Origin: Pestalotiopsis fici W106-1
Taxonomy: Eukaryota; Ascomycota; Sordariomycetes; Amphisphaeriales; Sporocadaceae
Length of the DNA stretch: 64,000 bases
NCBI RefSeq assembly: GCF_000516985.1
Contig: NW_006917093.1
Coordinates: 3,162,001-3,226,000, forward strand
Reading direction: 5' to 3'
The notes below the pieces were generated by a model. It worked only from the letters and a program-made list of their open reading frames with translations, did not search any database and had not been told where the DNA came from. The position numbers and the translations under genes were made by a program. Positions 1 to 13,837 of this stretch are shown one piece after another (position 1 is the first letter of the stretch; each line of letters starts with the position of its first letter).

Positions 1-141
1 CGCGAGGACAAGACGATTGGATGACAAGACCACTATGGCTCTTTTTCTTTTAAGGCTCTACCCGCCAGACTCCAGACAGACCCTTCAGTTGCTTGCATGT
101 GCCGCCGGGGACTATCCGTTCTTTTGCGGGGCGGCGGCAGT

Positions 142-158
142 CTAGGTACAGTACCTAG
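142..158. repeat. Inverted repeat CTAGGTAC-A-GTACCTAG
   Basis: Two 8-nt arms, themselves close to palindromic, face each other around a single A. The inner 12-mer AGGTACAGTACC recurs at 40365-40376, also between genes. It belongs to the dispersed TAGG/ACCT motif family of this window. Function unknown. Confidence 0.6.
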
Positions 159-3100
159 GTTAGTAGGTAGGTCGGATAACATCTTCTCCCATGATTGTCC
201 GAGTCTGCGCGTATTGTAGGGCAAATTTGATGTATATTTTTAATAACTGCAAATGTAGTAAAAGCGATGAATTACTCATAGGATTTTTAAGCTTCAACTT
301 GCGATAATCGGCTGAATGCATAGTTTCTGCCAGAGGAAAACCGCAAAATTATTTTGCTGCAACCACTGTGAGTCAATTTTAGAGTATTACCCCCAGCTCC
401 GCCTATCATGCAACTAATCAACCCACTACCTTGAGGTATTCCACTCTGTCGAGGCCTATCAGGATAAGCCTATTGCCAACCACAGCACCACAGAATTTTC
501 CATCGGCGTTGGGTGCGCCGCGAGCTGTATAACGTTGCAGAATATCAATGGGTACGTACGGATGTAGTACACCATAAATCATTACAAGAACGAGTATGTT
601 TATCCATTCAAGAATTGGATGTAACATGGTTTTTGATGTGGCTTTGGTGCACCTATATAAGTACTGTATTAGTATAATTCCTGAAGAGTAATACAGCACC
701 CTTCGAGCTAGTCTATTCTGGGTGCAACTTGCTCCTATAGGCACAGAATGATTTGAAGTAATGTTACGCATCACCGTATTCGTGAAATATCCCCTGCGAT
801 AACATATTACGTACTTGATCAGAATTTCAACTCTTCTGCAACACATAATAAGCAGTCATCGATAGGTTTGTGACCAGTATTCATATGTGTTTGGCAAATA
901 AAAAGGGCTGCAAAACTCAAGTCAATCATAACAGACACGATCTAGTTAGTGGAATCTCCCGGCAATCCTAGGACCTCTCAACTTTGACAACATAAAAATG
1001 GAGAGAAAATTACTTTAACTCGGCTCTTAAGCAGAATAATAAACTTAAGAAGGTGGTGTTTATTTCGCTTTGTGCTCTTGTTCCAATGATCTATACTATT
1101 AGAGTCGAGTCTTTTCCGGCCAGAACTATACTATCTTCCCCTTGACTTTGATCAGTGATTGGTGAGACTACTGTTCATCTACTTGGATTCCTTTTACTTA
1201 CAGTTAGGATGAAGATTGAAGTCTCGGACAACTTTCCTTGATTCTTCGCAGCGGCCATACAATGGCTGATTATGTGCACTCTATGAATCTTACCTGGTAT
1301 ATCACCTTGCTTGTTACGTAGTAATGAAGGCACATGGCTATATCTGAAAATAATCCAATAATCGAAAACACAGTTTGATGGATATCATCAGCCATCTTGG
1401 CTCATGTGTCATCGGTGTAAAATCTAGTGACGTGGCTCTGCGATAGACCACGACATAATTGTCTTGATCCCCTGGCCAGCCACGAAACTCAAGGAGACCA
1501 AGTCTCCAAGCTCAATGACTCACTCTCCAGACAAACAGCACGTTCTTGTCCTGATGGAAATGAATGCAACACATGACCTCTTCGGACGGCATAATATTCT
1601 CGTCTTCCGTTGTCAATAATGGCGGCATTGACCAGAGTCCTAACACTCTCTCTCTCTCTTCACATGACCATGATATCTTATAGATTCTAGTCCTCGGTTT
1701 TCAGTGGCAAGTCCTACAGACAGGTTCATCCCAAAACTCTGGTGCCGTCATCTGGCATAGCGATCAGACTGTGTAGCTGCAGGTACCTGCAGACCAACGC
1801 ACCTTAAGATCATGCGCGCCCTGGTCATCGTCTGGTCCTTACATGAGATGACAAGCATACTGACTGCGGCGAAGACGAGAGAAGAGGCTTCGAGAAGGTG
1901 AATGCAAAGGGTTCATACCCATGCTTCAGCTAGCCACCTCTTGCCGCCGTGGGTAGGTATCTCTATGCATTTCCTCTTCCACCCTTTCACCTTCTGCTTC
2001 GGTCGGCAAGATAAAGGGAAGAAGGACATCCGGCCGGCGATCAAGCTGGCGATGGAGGGTGACGATTTATTCTAAGAGGCTCGCCGTCGCAGGACCTTTG
2101 AGCTTTGTGCAAGGTGGCTTGCTTTCCCTTCCTCGATAGGGGCGGGCTGGCGTTGCAGGCCAGGCCGTGTCTGCAGGGCCAGCGAACGAACGCTTCGACC
2201 TCTCGTGCCGCTGCTGTCGTTCGTCTGATGTTATTTCATCAGCCGCCTCTCCCAAACGTCGACTGCCAGGACTTAGCGCAAACTTGGACGTTTCTTTCGC
2301 CTAGGCTCGAGATTTGTCTCATGATTATTTTATCGAGAATGGAAAAAAGACCTGGCGCATTGAAGAAGAGAAGAACAAAGAATACAAGGCCCCTAGCAGA
2401 CCTATCAGAAGACGGCATTGGAAAACGCAATTCGAGTATCCACGGCAAGTTCCTTCGCAAGCAGAGCTTATTTCGTCCTATCGACCCCCAGAAAGCGTTA
2501 TCTTGGATGGCACAGACATGCCGTCGATACCCTGTCCGCCTTCCGGAATGTTTGTGTGTTACCACACCCTTCCCCTGAAAATGCTGCCAAGATTTCCACG
2601 TCAATAAACGGTAGCGGTTCCACCAAGACATGTTCAGAGAGTGCACAAAACAAGAAAAAAAAAATAAAAACAAAAAAATTGCTTGGGAACCAGAAAATTT
2701 GAAATGTCATTTCTTTTGGCATTTTTTTCTGTAAAAATTGGTATAGTAACATTATGGTGAAAGGCTATCTTCAAAATGATTCCAGTGGACTGCCGGCAAT
2801 TGAGTGAGACAAACCACTATAATGCCCCACCAAGGACCCCGAAACAATATGCACATCGTAGAATTTGATCGGAGCAAATCTGTTAACCATGATTCAAGAA
2901 GAAGAAAAAAAACGTGGGGTGCCTGAAAAGCTTTTTGTCCGATTGAGTTCGGACGAAGATCAATCCGTCAAACAAGATCCAGATGTTGTTTGATCGGCCG
3001 ATAAGAAGACCAGACACGGACGGTAGATCCCACGCCCACGGCATGAGAAGGCATGAGAGGGAGGGAGATATTTTAGTCATGATTTTAGTCATGGTTGTCA

Positions 3101-5959
3101 AAATTCCACTTGAGGAAAAAAAGGCTAATCCAAGATCCCCCAGACGACCGTTGATCTGCAGTGCATGTCTAGCCAGAGCAAAGTCAAGTGCTCGGCATTT
3201 GTGTTAGGGGTCATGGGTACAAGAAAGCAGAGGAGCGAGGATTGAAGGGGTCTCAAGTTCTTTTCGAGCTTCATGGACATGATACATTCTCCCAACTGTA
3301 ACAGATCCTCCCATGTTGATAGCAGGCTCCCGTGAAAGCATCATTTTCAAACAACTCATTCTCGGTCAGAGCCATACGAGGCTGTCCACCATTCCTGTGC
3401 TCGACATTCAAGTGAGCAGCCTGTCGTGAGATTGGATGTAGTTCGTGCATACCTATATTGCACCTCCCTGTACACATGATATCGTTGCCTATCTAGACAG
3501 TCATCTGAACATTATCGTCTATGCACTCTTATAGCACGAGGCTGTCGATCGCTATCCACAATATCATGCCGCCAGCGATCACCCCGTAAGGGAAAGGATC
3601 AGTGCCTTCAAAGTCGATCAGAGGGAAGCGCGAGCTCCCAGAAGAATGCTGCATGGGATCATGGCATCGCAGGACTATCTAGTAGGCAATCTTCAATGCC
3701 GCCAACAGCTATCATTTTGCACCAACTACAACTTCCATTCATCCGTAAGGCACTTGCTCCTGTCAAACACCTGTGCCCTCTTCGTGATTCTCTGCCGAGT
3801 CGACCCTGAGCCTCACCTGCGGAGGATGGCCGAATTAGGGTGGCGACACCGCTTTTCATGGTTGCACCCGTTCAACTCCCCATCCCATAGGGCATGAACA
3901 AGTCTCCGGTTAACACATCAAGTCGATATTAGGGAGTATCTAGAATGCAGCGTCGGAGTTGATGCGCATGGCAGCTAGGATGAAGATGGAGGGTAGATTG
4001 CATATTCTCCGAGAATCCGGGGTACAAGCAACAACACTGAGCCGAGCAGCAGCATGCAACTTTCGAAATTGGCAGGCAGAAAAATACATTGATTGATCAC
4101 CAGTACATTGTCTCCCATTCGCGCAACATACATATTCATGTGGTAAGCATATCATCATGATAAGAAGTGATTAATTAATTCCATATATGCGCGTATCAAA
4201 AAGTCTTGGCCCTCAATTGTCAACAGGGACTGAGCCATTTCTTGATGCAAGTCCAGAGTCTGGGATCTCGGTTTTGCCGGACTCCATGGTGCGCTACAAT
4301 TGTGCATCGGACTGCCGCATAGCGACAGTAGAGACGAGCCAGGCTTTCGAAGCATATAGACAGATACACGTGGGAGATAATACAATTCATCTCGCCCTTC
4401 TACCGATATGATCGCCACGGGAAATCTCTCACAATCCCTTGTCTGCAGCAATGCCGTACTATCGTGTTGGCAACTTGTAGATAGACTTCTCAGTTGGGGG
4501 TACTATTAGGGTCAGTGATGTTGTTGGTTATGTTGAACTTGACGCAACTGATTGTTCACTGAAGGCATTCCATGGAGACGATCCTCCTGCATCAAGGAAA
4601 TGACTCTATCAAGCGAGCATACTGCCATTGCCATCACGGTAGAGACCCGCGTTTCTCTAACTCATGCAACGTGGGCTCTGGTAAAGTCATTCGCTTTTAC
4701 ATCAAGTATCAGGGTCAGGAGCAAGCGGCCGCTCGCTTCGCCTTTTTAGAAGGCATGACATAGTGCTCACCTAGCTATATGTTTTTGTTAATGGATCCTT
4801 GGGTGTAATATGGGAGTTGTCTTGCCACCGAGCATTGCTGACCTGCCGTGGGAAGTGATGGATCCAGGAGCTAGGATACATGAGTTTATTCCATCATTCC
4901 CTTGCGAAATCCTGCGTCTAGTCACGATGAACCTTTTTGCATCCCTCATGTCAGTTGGACTGGGCACAGAAGGGTCGTACTTGGAATGTCGGTCCAGTAT
5001 CCGCCAAGTTATCATCGGCGAAAGATTTTTGACCGAACAATCTGGTAATTGCGGTGTTGACTCCGGTGCACGCTCCTAGTAATGCCAGGGCTTGCACGAC
5101 TCGAGCGAGTGGCTGGGAAATGCCTTTCCAAGTTCTGATCTCAAGCTCGAGTGATATCCTGCCTGCACCCGATCCATTATGTCGACAATGCATTTCTTCA
5201 AACCAGTTCGGGATGCTTCAAGGCCGTGTCCGTTGGTTACCACAAGCGTGCTGCTATATGACGCCCATTATAGCAGGTCTGACTAGTTGTCTCGCTGGCA
5301 CGGGTCGCACTTTAGAGTACCTGCAGCTGTTGAACCGCACGCGTCCTGCTGCATCAACGCAGGTGGGCGCATCAGGACCTCTTCAGGGTCCGCTAAGACA
5401 ATGATCCGACCTCTAAAGTAAGGTATGGTCAATATGTAGATACTGTGAGTAGCCGTCAATCTTTCGACCTGTTTGGTGAGGCGAGGTCATAATGGCGTCG
5501 TGTCTGACCGCCCGTCTGCCCACCTGCCTGCCTGTCAACCTGCAATGATCCTGGAAGCGGCAAGGCGGAACATGTCGTTCGTGAGACTCTGGGCCAACTA
5601 AATGATTTCGATGGAACATGCTTTAGCAAAAGTTTGGTTCGTGTCCGCCCTCAACCAGAAAATCTCATCGTTGGGGCCAATGTGCTGTGAGCCAATCCTG
5701 GGCTGGGCGCTGGCGTGGGGCTAGCGGATCGTCGAACCGTGCCGTGTCTCGCCCCTTTCGGTGATCCTGACAATGCAACGCTGCGTGGATAGGTATGTAC
5801 CTGGAGGTATGGTACAATATGAAGCTGCCCCAACCCAAGGGAGAATATGTCCCCTCACTGCGCAGGCTTGGGTGCAGTGCTGGCTTGGTCCAGCCACAAC
5901 TGAGCGGGAGGGCAGGACAGCTGGGCCGCCAAATGACAGAGAGGTCAATGCGCCCTTCA

Positions 5960-5997
5960 GGTAGGTAGGCAGGTAGGCAATGAGGTAGGTAGTAGGG
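5960..5997. repeat. Degenerate GGTA/TAGG tandem repeat
   Basis: A run of GTAGGTAGGC-type tetranucleotide units interrupted by single substitutions. Comparable runs lie at 160-172, 8205-8280, 43143-43163 and 44871-44880, all between genes. Confidence 0.65.
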
Positions 5998-6536
5998 TCA
6001 GGCAGACCAACCAGCCAAAACTTCCTCTCGCCCAGAGTTGAAATCATGGCTCATTGACGTCGAGATCAACTGGAAGGACGGCCATACATATGCTAGTTGG
6101 GACAGAGCATGCTCACGATTGGTTCGTGGACTTGACGTGTCGCTAGTCCCACCAATCAAGTCGCAGGATTCTGGTCATTGTCGACATGCGAGCAAATGGG
6201 AGTTTCGGTCCGCCAACCGTTGATGGTCAAGGCACAACGCGGGGAGCTGCAGCCACACACCAACGGTTCTAGCGGTGCTGGTGGTACCTCTGAAGGAAGG
6301 TACCATGTATGTAAGTAAATGTAAGCCGGCATTCGCTGAGCCAGGCAGCCTGCAATATTCGTGATGTCTTCCCCAACTTCGAAGCGCCTTGTCGCTTACT
6401 CTCGGTCGGCCAGCCTCTTTTGCGATTGTCTTGCTGGAATCAACGAGACGAATTCAATGGTGGCATGCAGCCTTTGATTATTGATCTTGACTTGTTTTGT
6501 GGAAATGAATCTCTGTGACAGTTGTGCTTGTCATTC

Positions 6537-6560
6537 TTTTTTTTTTTTTTTTTTTTTTTT
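6537..6560. repeat. Poly-T tract (24 T)
   Basis: An uninterrupted run of 24 T in gene-poor DNA. It could be a simple microsatellite or the mirror of a retroposed poly-A tail; no retroposed coding sequence is visible beside it, so the simple explanation is preferred. Confidence 0.8.
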
Positions 6561-8202
6561 GGTAGCAATGGTACTAGGTCAAGAGCCACCGCTGGTAAGG
6601 GATCTTAGTGTGCTGATGAATGTTGCGAAAGATCTCACTGCGTAGAATGGTACCTTTGGGGGTTCCCAGACTGGAGTGGTCAGGGGTCGATCTGCATCAT
6701 GCTACTCTGTACATTGCCTACGAAAGCCAAAAAAGAACTCTATTTGATCCTTGCCCACAGAACAGATGCACGCTTCAACGTGGGAAGTGGCGATCGGTAC
6801 TTGGTGGGCTCATGCCGTAAAGTACCGACATGAGAGACATGTGTGGTTTCCAATAGGTCAGCATTAATCAAGGTACATCTGCTCCGGTGGAAATCTTCGA
6901 AAAGCATGAGTGAATCTCAGAATTTGGCTACAAATACTTTCCCTTCAATTTCTTTAACGTGGTGCTCCCTCTTTGTCTCCGGCATTCCCAAATGAATGGC
7001 CGCTCCAGAGCTAGATTGGAAGAAAGAAAGACCAACTAGAAAAAGAACAGATGTTTTCATTTCGTCTAAACAGACCGGTGGTTTTTTGCCCTCGAAGCTG
7101 CTCCTCTAAACAAAACAAGCCACACTCGTCCCTTCCTCGGCCATTATAATAGTAAGTATAAGGGCGCACGCGCCATCTGTCAGCCCGGTTCTTCTTGCCT
7201 CAAATACCGACGACTCCTTTGGCTCTGGTCAATACTCATTTCACTGTAGCTACTAGGGAGGTGGTATGTAGGTAGCAAAAGCTGTCAGGTTACATAGAAA
7301 TATCCAAAATATTTCAAATCATCAGATAGCGGGAAGCACTGGCAGGCACGGGATCCTACTTCGAGGTCTGACAAACATTTAGCACTGGACTCGAACCACC
7401 AGTTCCGATGTCTCTTGATTGCGCAGACCTTCATCATGACTACCATATAAATGTACCAGACCAGCATTGACCTGCTTCTCCATCTGTGGCCATGCGGTGT
7501 CTCGGCTAGTTCATCTAGCATGCAGTGCAGTGCCCCAGACTTCGGAACAAAACCCGCGTTCTCGCCTCCGGATCTTGGGTACTGGACATGCCGTAGAGAA
7601 TCAAGACCAATAGATGAAGGCGAAGCTTTCACTCTTCCTGTGCCCTGGCATGGCAATATGCTTGGTGCATGCATCTCCAACAGGGGGGACGTTTAGACTA
7701 CATACTGTACGTCCGTACCGACGAAGTGAGGATTTCGGATTCATTGTCCTAACGGCTCAGATGAGAATTGACGTACAACAATGGCCCTGGACCTGAGGGT
7801 GATAGACTCAGCAATCCATGATCCTGGCTTGTTCTATGTCAAAGCTGCATTTGGGAATTACCTGTACACTCAATTTTACATACCGCACGAGCTCAGCACG
7901 TGTGATGTGGACCGATGTCTTACTGCCAACCATCGAAGCACTCGTACCCTGTATAATACCACATGCTGTATTCTGCAATGGTGAGGTTCTACATGACATA
8001 AGGTCAATCGTAGCCTAGTCTATGTCTCTTTGATTGTCTTCTCTCTGCACGAAAGTTTTCTTACACTTGGTGTCCGAGTGTGGTATATTTGATAGTAAAT
8101 TTACTTGGGGGACTTGACGACGATAAACGTCCCACACGTTAAGATGTCAAGGTCGGGAGTTCTTTTTCATCCACACCGATGAGGTATCACAAAGTAATGG
8201 AT

Positions 8203-8231
8203 ATAGGTGGTAGGTCATACCTACCACCTAT
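8203..8231. repeat. Perfect 13-bp hairpin
   Basis: Arms at 8203-8215 and 8219-8231 are exact reverse complements of the TAGGTGGTAGGT type, separated by the trinucleotide CAT. It could fold as a cruciform or RNA hairpin. No coding sequence or terminator T-run is attached to it. Confidence 0.8.
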
Positions 8232-10188
8232 GTAGTAGCAGGTAGGCAATGTAGTACTTACGGTACCTAAGGTAAGTTAGGTGGCGGCACAAGGGCCAAC
8301 CTCTGCTGGGGGCTAGCCTCGCTTCGGCGCCTCTCTACCCGAACCCCAGATCTTTCGGGCTCAAAATATGGGTCAACTGCCGCCAAGAGTGGACGGGTTG
8401 CGAGCGCTACAAGGATGCTGCAAATTGAATCTACACTACCTGCAAAGTACATCCTCCGCTAGTTTGTCTAGTTCGTCCAAGTCATCCATGGCTATCTGCT
8501 GCTTCGGTACTCAGCGCTTGTTGCCGTTGCTTTCTTGACCGTCACGCTCGCTCATTTTTTGGGTATGGCATCTCTCGAGCTAGAACTAGTACGGCCAAAG
8601 CCTGCGGGTTCGCCTGCGAGGAGTCAAAACCCCTCTCGAAATGACCATCCCAGCATGAGTGTGTGTGGATGGACGAAAGGAAACAAGAGTTCTCTCTGGA
8701 TTGCTGCGAGATCCAACTTCAGTTTCAGCGTGCCTTGCCATGTTGTACATACCTTACTTTCGGATACTGAACAGACCGAGTCTGCCATGAATACTACAGT
8801 CATGGCCTATCGGACGGTGGCTGGCTCTCGTAAAGAGAAGACGTGATGTTGAAATAAAGTGCTGGAGATCCAGCAAATCCCGAACCAGACGAGAGACAAA
8901 ATTTTACTTAACAACATACCAGAGTGTGTACTGTGGGCAGACAGGCAAGACAAAACCTGTCTTCCCCGCGGCCGTTGCCATTTCATGCCGTATACCCCAC
9001 ACGTACTCGATGGGGATCGTCGTCCCATGTACCCACCCCCTCTGACTTTCTCCAGATTCCAGATTCCCAGCAAAGTCGAGCCACTACAAGACCATGGTCG
9101 TGACCCCTAGTCAGAAATCCTTGCTCTGACTATAACCCCTGCTCAACGCGGCAGAGATGACCGGGCATGGCCAGGCCATATAACAGGTACCCCCGTGGGA
9201 GATACGCCCCCTCCACCAAAAAGAGACGACACTCACTCACACACCTTGGATTGAACTACCTGGCCGCTGACGTCTGAAATTGTTGCGACCGACCGCTGTA
9301 GAGCGTAGCTCAATATCACACTATGCATTGACGCGATATTACGCTGAGGCAAAGACTCTCCGTCGTCCAATCAGACCAGAGTCACTTGGGCAGAGTCAGA
9401 CAGGAACGCACCCTTTCCTGTGCGTGATAGGCTTTCTTCACACGTCCGTCTTTCTGGTCCGAACGGGGCCAAAGAACAAACTGTAAACGGCTGCCATCTG
9501 TTTGTATTGCCCACTTTGGGTTCAGGTTCACTTCCTTTGACCCTTTTGTCAACGACCTTGCTTCCGGGCTTTACTCCACATCCCCTGCCTTGCCTCGAGG
9601 GCCAACTAGGTCATTGGATATCCATACACAGCCGGCAGAGTCGACTTCAACCGTGTGCTTCGAGAAAGGCAGTCAAGGATACTGGCAGTTCCAGCTGTAA
9701 GTCGATCAACAAGATATCCGTACCCTTGTACTCATCTCGCCGCCTCATCTCGGAACCTACCCATTCGTCGACACCCCCCCCTTAGCAGGTCAGCCTAGCT
9801 GGGCCGTCCATCTACTACAACAGACTTGATCAGCTTTTCACTGTTTGGAAATGCTCATGCTTCCCGGCATAGAATCAAACAAGTACCCTGACCAGCTATA
9901 TTGTAGAGCTCGGTCCGGTTCACTGCCGTGTTCCAAACCCATCACTGCTTCTTCTCGAGGTTGGATGGTTACATCTTCAACAAACATATAGTCTAGGCCA
10001 TCTCGCTCCCTGGGAGTCGGAAGTTGGTACGATCCCCAAAGTTGTCATTACTTCACCCAACTGCTTTCACTCGTTCGAAGTTGCAAACTCTAATGCTCAA
10101 GGAAGTCGGACCTACCAACATCGACATCAATCATACCCTGCTGTTACATCAAGACTAGGAAAGGTTCACCAAGGAAACCCCCGTCGAG

Positions 10189-13085
10189 ATGTTGTCAAAT
10201 CCTCTTCAGCGGTTCTCGCCTTATCATGCAATTCCGTCGAATACCTTTCTGGCCAGTGCTCACGTTCAGAACAACCACCTACATGGTGCCGGATTAGATG
10301 CCTTCGGCCATGGCCCGCAATACAATGTTCAACATCTCCAACAACACGTTGGAGTCTCTACGCCTCACCTCTCCAGAGCTCCTCAACCAAAGCATCGCCA
10401 ACACCCATACGGAGCGCCAGTGACCCGGTCGATCGGCGCTGCCGGGCCTATTCGACGCAGGATTAGCAGAGCCTGCGACCAGTGCAACCAATTGAGGACC
10501 AAATGCGATGGCCAGCACCCTTGCGCGCATTGTATAGGTAGGACTTCCGCGAATGGTGGTATAGTACTTGAAAAGCTGCTGACCTTCTACAAGAGTTCGG
10601 ACTAGGTTGTGAGTATGTCCGCGAGAGAAAGAAGAGAGGCAAAGCGTCCCGAAAAGATATCGCTCAGCAGGCTGCTGCTCAAGCTGCAGCGGCACAAAAT
10701 GGCCAGAGTTCCCCGGCACCAAATGATGAGGATGGCTCCACCTCTGAGCAGAGGGCGAGCAATGCAGTATCAAGACAGGATCATGTATCCAACGCCAGCG
10801 AGAAGGCCTTGAACGACATGGAAGAAGAGAACATGGATCAGGGTCAGGCAACTGCCAACCTGGACAGTCTAGCAGAGCTTAGCTCACGCCGACCACACTT
10901 GTCTACCAACATAGCCGCGTACGACAGAGATCAGCCAGAGAGTCCATCATCACTAGACTTGGACGCCTTTGGCACGATCCGGAATCCATATGATCGGCAA
11001 GACATCGGTGCACAAATTCTAGCTGGTCCAAGTCATCATCCATATGAGCCGAATCAAGGTGGCAGCCTACAAAGCTACCCGGATATACCCTATGCGCTTC
11101 AGACTCAGGGCGCCAGCAACTTCTCGGCCAATCCTGCTGCAGCATTCAGGATTGGGACCAGTCCTATCAGTGCTTATCACCTCGGAGGACAGCCCGAATC
11201 ACCAGGATGGCTACCGATGCCTTCACCACCGCCCCAATATCAATCCTATGTCCCACAGCCACAAGTGAACTATCAGCAGCAGTCAAGATACCCAGTTCTC
11301 AACCCTCTGATACCGCACCTTGGAAACATCATTCCAGTTGCTTTGGCTTGCGACCTGATCGATCTATACTTTGCAAGCTCCTCATCGGCTCATGCCCACC
11401 CAATGTCCCCATATGTCCTTGGCTTTGTCTTCAGAAAACGATCATTCCTCCATCCGAGCAAGCCACGTCACTGCCAACCTGCGCTCCTTGCTAGCATGCT
11501 ATGGGTTGCAGCTCAAACAAGTGACGCCCAATTCTTGACGACTGTTCCATCTGCCCGGGGAAAGATTTGCCAAAAGCTTCTGGAGCTGACTGTCAATTTG
11601 TTGAAGCCCCTGATCCACACTCCCTCTGGAGAAACTTCCCCGCTTGCCAGTCCCGCGTTGGACAGCGTAGCACTGGGAGGACTCGGCGTGGCCTTGCCTG
11701 GGACCACCTGCTTGGATAATGTGACAGGGGAACCTGGCACTTTTGGCGCAGCAGGAACTCTGGATGATGTTGTAACTTATATTCACTTGGCTACGGTCGT
11801 ATCGGCAAGCGAGTACAAGGGCGCCAGCCTAAGATGGTGGAACGCGGCATGGTCACTCGCCCGGGAGTTGAAACTAGGCCGCGAATTGCCGCAGCGACCG
11901 CCCCAGGCAAATGACATGCAGGACGATATTGTGGATGTCATCAATAACGAGGCTGGTATTGTCAGTGAGGAAGAACGAGAAGAGCGGAGACGGATCTGGT
12001 GGCTGACCTACACCATGGATCGACATCTAGCACTCTGCTACAACCGGCCGCTGTTTCTCCTAGATATCGAATGCGAAGGTCTACTGCAGCCAATGGACGA
12101 CACCGAGTGGCAGAATGGCAACTTTGGTTCAGGCACAACTGACCCATCATTAGTAGAAGAAAGGGTGCGAGGACCACACTTTGAATGCACTGGGCATTCC
12201 ATTTTCGGTTACTTTCTCCCATTAATGACAATTTTGGGAGAGATTGTCGATCTTCACCATGCACGGAACCACCCTCGATTTGGAATCACCTTCCGATCGG
12301 CGCCTGAATGGGACGGGCAGATGGCCGAGATAACCCGCCACCTCGAGGCTTATGAAGAGTCGCTCAAGAAGTTTGAGCAGCAGCATTTTCACGCGCACGA
12401 CGAGGACAAGAGCGAGCCTTCAATAACCTTGGAGATGCCTGGAGAGCTCGACCATATTGGATCCCCCTCGGCACGGTCCGTTCGGACAAATTCATCACGC
12501 ATGACCGAGTCTGATATACAGACGAGAATAGTGACATCCTATGGTACTCATGTCATGCATGTGTTGCATATTTTGCTCGCTGGAAAGTGGGATCCAATAA
12601 ATCTCTTGGACGACAACGACTTGTGGATTTCATCCCAAGGTTTCATCACAGCGACTGGACATGCAGTTTCTGCGGCCGAAGCTATTGGTAACATTCTCGA
12701 GTTCGACCCCGGACTGGAGTTTATGCCATTCTTCTACGGCATCTACCTGCTACAAGGCTCGTTTCTACTTCTGCTCATTGCAGACAAGCTTCAATCAGAG
12801 GCTTCCGCCAGTGTCGTCCGGGCATGCGAAACCATCATCAGAGCGCACGAGGCATGCGTAGTCACGTTGAGTACAGAGTATCAGGTAAGCACCTCTAGCT
12901 GGGGACACTCATTGCGTGACATGGGCTAATACATACTCCAGCGCAACTTTAGCAGAGTAATGCGTAGTGCTCTCGCCCAGGTCCGTGGTCGAGTGCCAGA
13001 GGACCTTGGAGAGCAGCACCAGAGACGGCGGGAGCTTTTGGCGCTGTATCGCTGGACAGGCGATGGCACTGGGCTAGCTCTTTAA
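10189..13085 (+). CDS. xyr1: XYR1/XlnR-type Zn2Cys6 master regulator of (hemi)cellulase genes
   Basis: Predicted 927-residue nuclear transcription factor that activates xylanase, cellulase and D-xylose catabolic genes in filamentous ascomycetes. Exons are 10189-10537, 10594-12884 and 12942-13085. The 56-nt first intron falls inside the zinc cluster and restores the conserved EFGLGCEY segment. The Zn2Cys6 cysteines are residues 96, 99, 106, 112, 115 and 122, in the context [19 protein letters not shown] Ser/Pro/Gln-rich linker is followed by the fungal-specific regulatory domain ([64 protein letters not shown]). The C-terminus ends in the conserved LALYRWTG and GTGLAL. Length is close to the 940 residues of the Trichoderma reesei protein. 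The start matches the family MLSNPL. No truncation or damage is seen; identification is very secure. Confidence 0.96.
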
Positions 13086-13837
13086 TGCCGTTATGGAAAG
13101 TTGACAGTCCGGTACAATGACCGGGTGTAAGTAGAACTGTGGTCACGGATCAAAATTATACCTCTAAATATACCTTTATATCCAAATAGCTTGTCGAATT
13201 GAAACTTTCAATTGGTAATGACCTACGTATAGCTTTCATCCGCTAGTACCAATCGCGGCGAAGCCTGGAAGAACTAAGGCTGCCTTCCTATGATGAATTC
13301 ACCCTATTATGTCGTCTTGAGTGACATACGCCGTATTACCAACAACTTGAAGCCAATCATCTCCCAAGTTCTTCAATTTCTTTGAACCCTCGTCATCTAT
13401 GTAGATAAGTATTCCGAGACTGTATCACCACGACAGAAGAAGAGAGAGAAAAGTCTATCTGCCATTGGGAATATTGACAGAGGACTTTTACCATCCTTGC
13501 CAGATTGCGTTGCATGACCTGGTGCATATGTGCATTTTCTCACGTGATTTTGGGCTGTGTCAATTGGGTTGCGACACGAGAGGAACCACTCAGCAGTGCT
13601 GCTGCTGTCTGCCGTATCACCATACCTGACTGTGCCCCTCTTTAAACCGAATCCCGACCGCCGCAATCCCCTCTGCTCCCCCTCGATGGGCTTTTTGCCA
13701 TCTTCCCTTCCTCAGTTATTGTCATTTGATTTTTCACCCCTGGTCCATTGCACTACATACATAACGTCTCGACTCTAGAATCAAGTAGTGGCTATTGTTT
13801 ATCGATCTCAGCAGGTTCTTATCTTTTCGCGCAGCTC
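13086..13837. other. Intergenic region between XYR1 and the NLR-like gene
   Basis: About 750 bp with no supported gene. It should hold the XYR1 terminator region and the promoter of the downstream NACHT gene. A pyrimidine-rich stretch runs over roughly 13660-13745, as often seen before fungal start sites. No clear TATA box was identified. Confidence 0.5.

Larger units (their letters stand above)
1..10188. other. Gene-poor region upstream of XYR1
   Basis: I see no convincing protein gene in this 10-kb stretch. Open frames are short (longest 157 codons), overlap on both strands, and show no recognisable domain, signal peptide or splice pattern. About 240-1400 is visibly more AT-rich than the rest and could be decayed sequence. 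The stretch holds several TAGGTA/TACCTA runs, an inverted repeat at 142-158, a T24 run at 6537-6560 and a 13-bp hairpin at 8203-8231. The last 1 kb is presumably XYR1 promoter and 5' leader; a CCAAT box lies at 9367-9371, about 820 bp before the start codon. Non-coding transcripts cannot be excluded from sequence alone. Confidence 0.6.

Noticed and set aside
418..846. Minus-strand frame of 142 codons near the left end
   Set aside because: Lies in AT-rich DNA, has no signal peptide, domain or splice context, and no convincing coding bias; could be a relic but cannot be supported.
2239..2673. Overlapping frames on both strands (2105-2578 plus, 2239-2673 minus)
   Set aside because: Mutually overlapping, with runs of K/N or F from A/T tracts and no recognisable features.
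10294..10851. 185-codon frame antisense to XYR1
   Set aside because: Shadow of the XYR1 coding sequence, which is certain from homology and splicing.
13748..13837. Upstream in-frame ATG of the NLR-like gene
   Set aside because: Adds 30 residues ahead of MADGLG, which is the usual family start; likely 5' leader.
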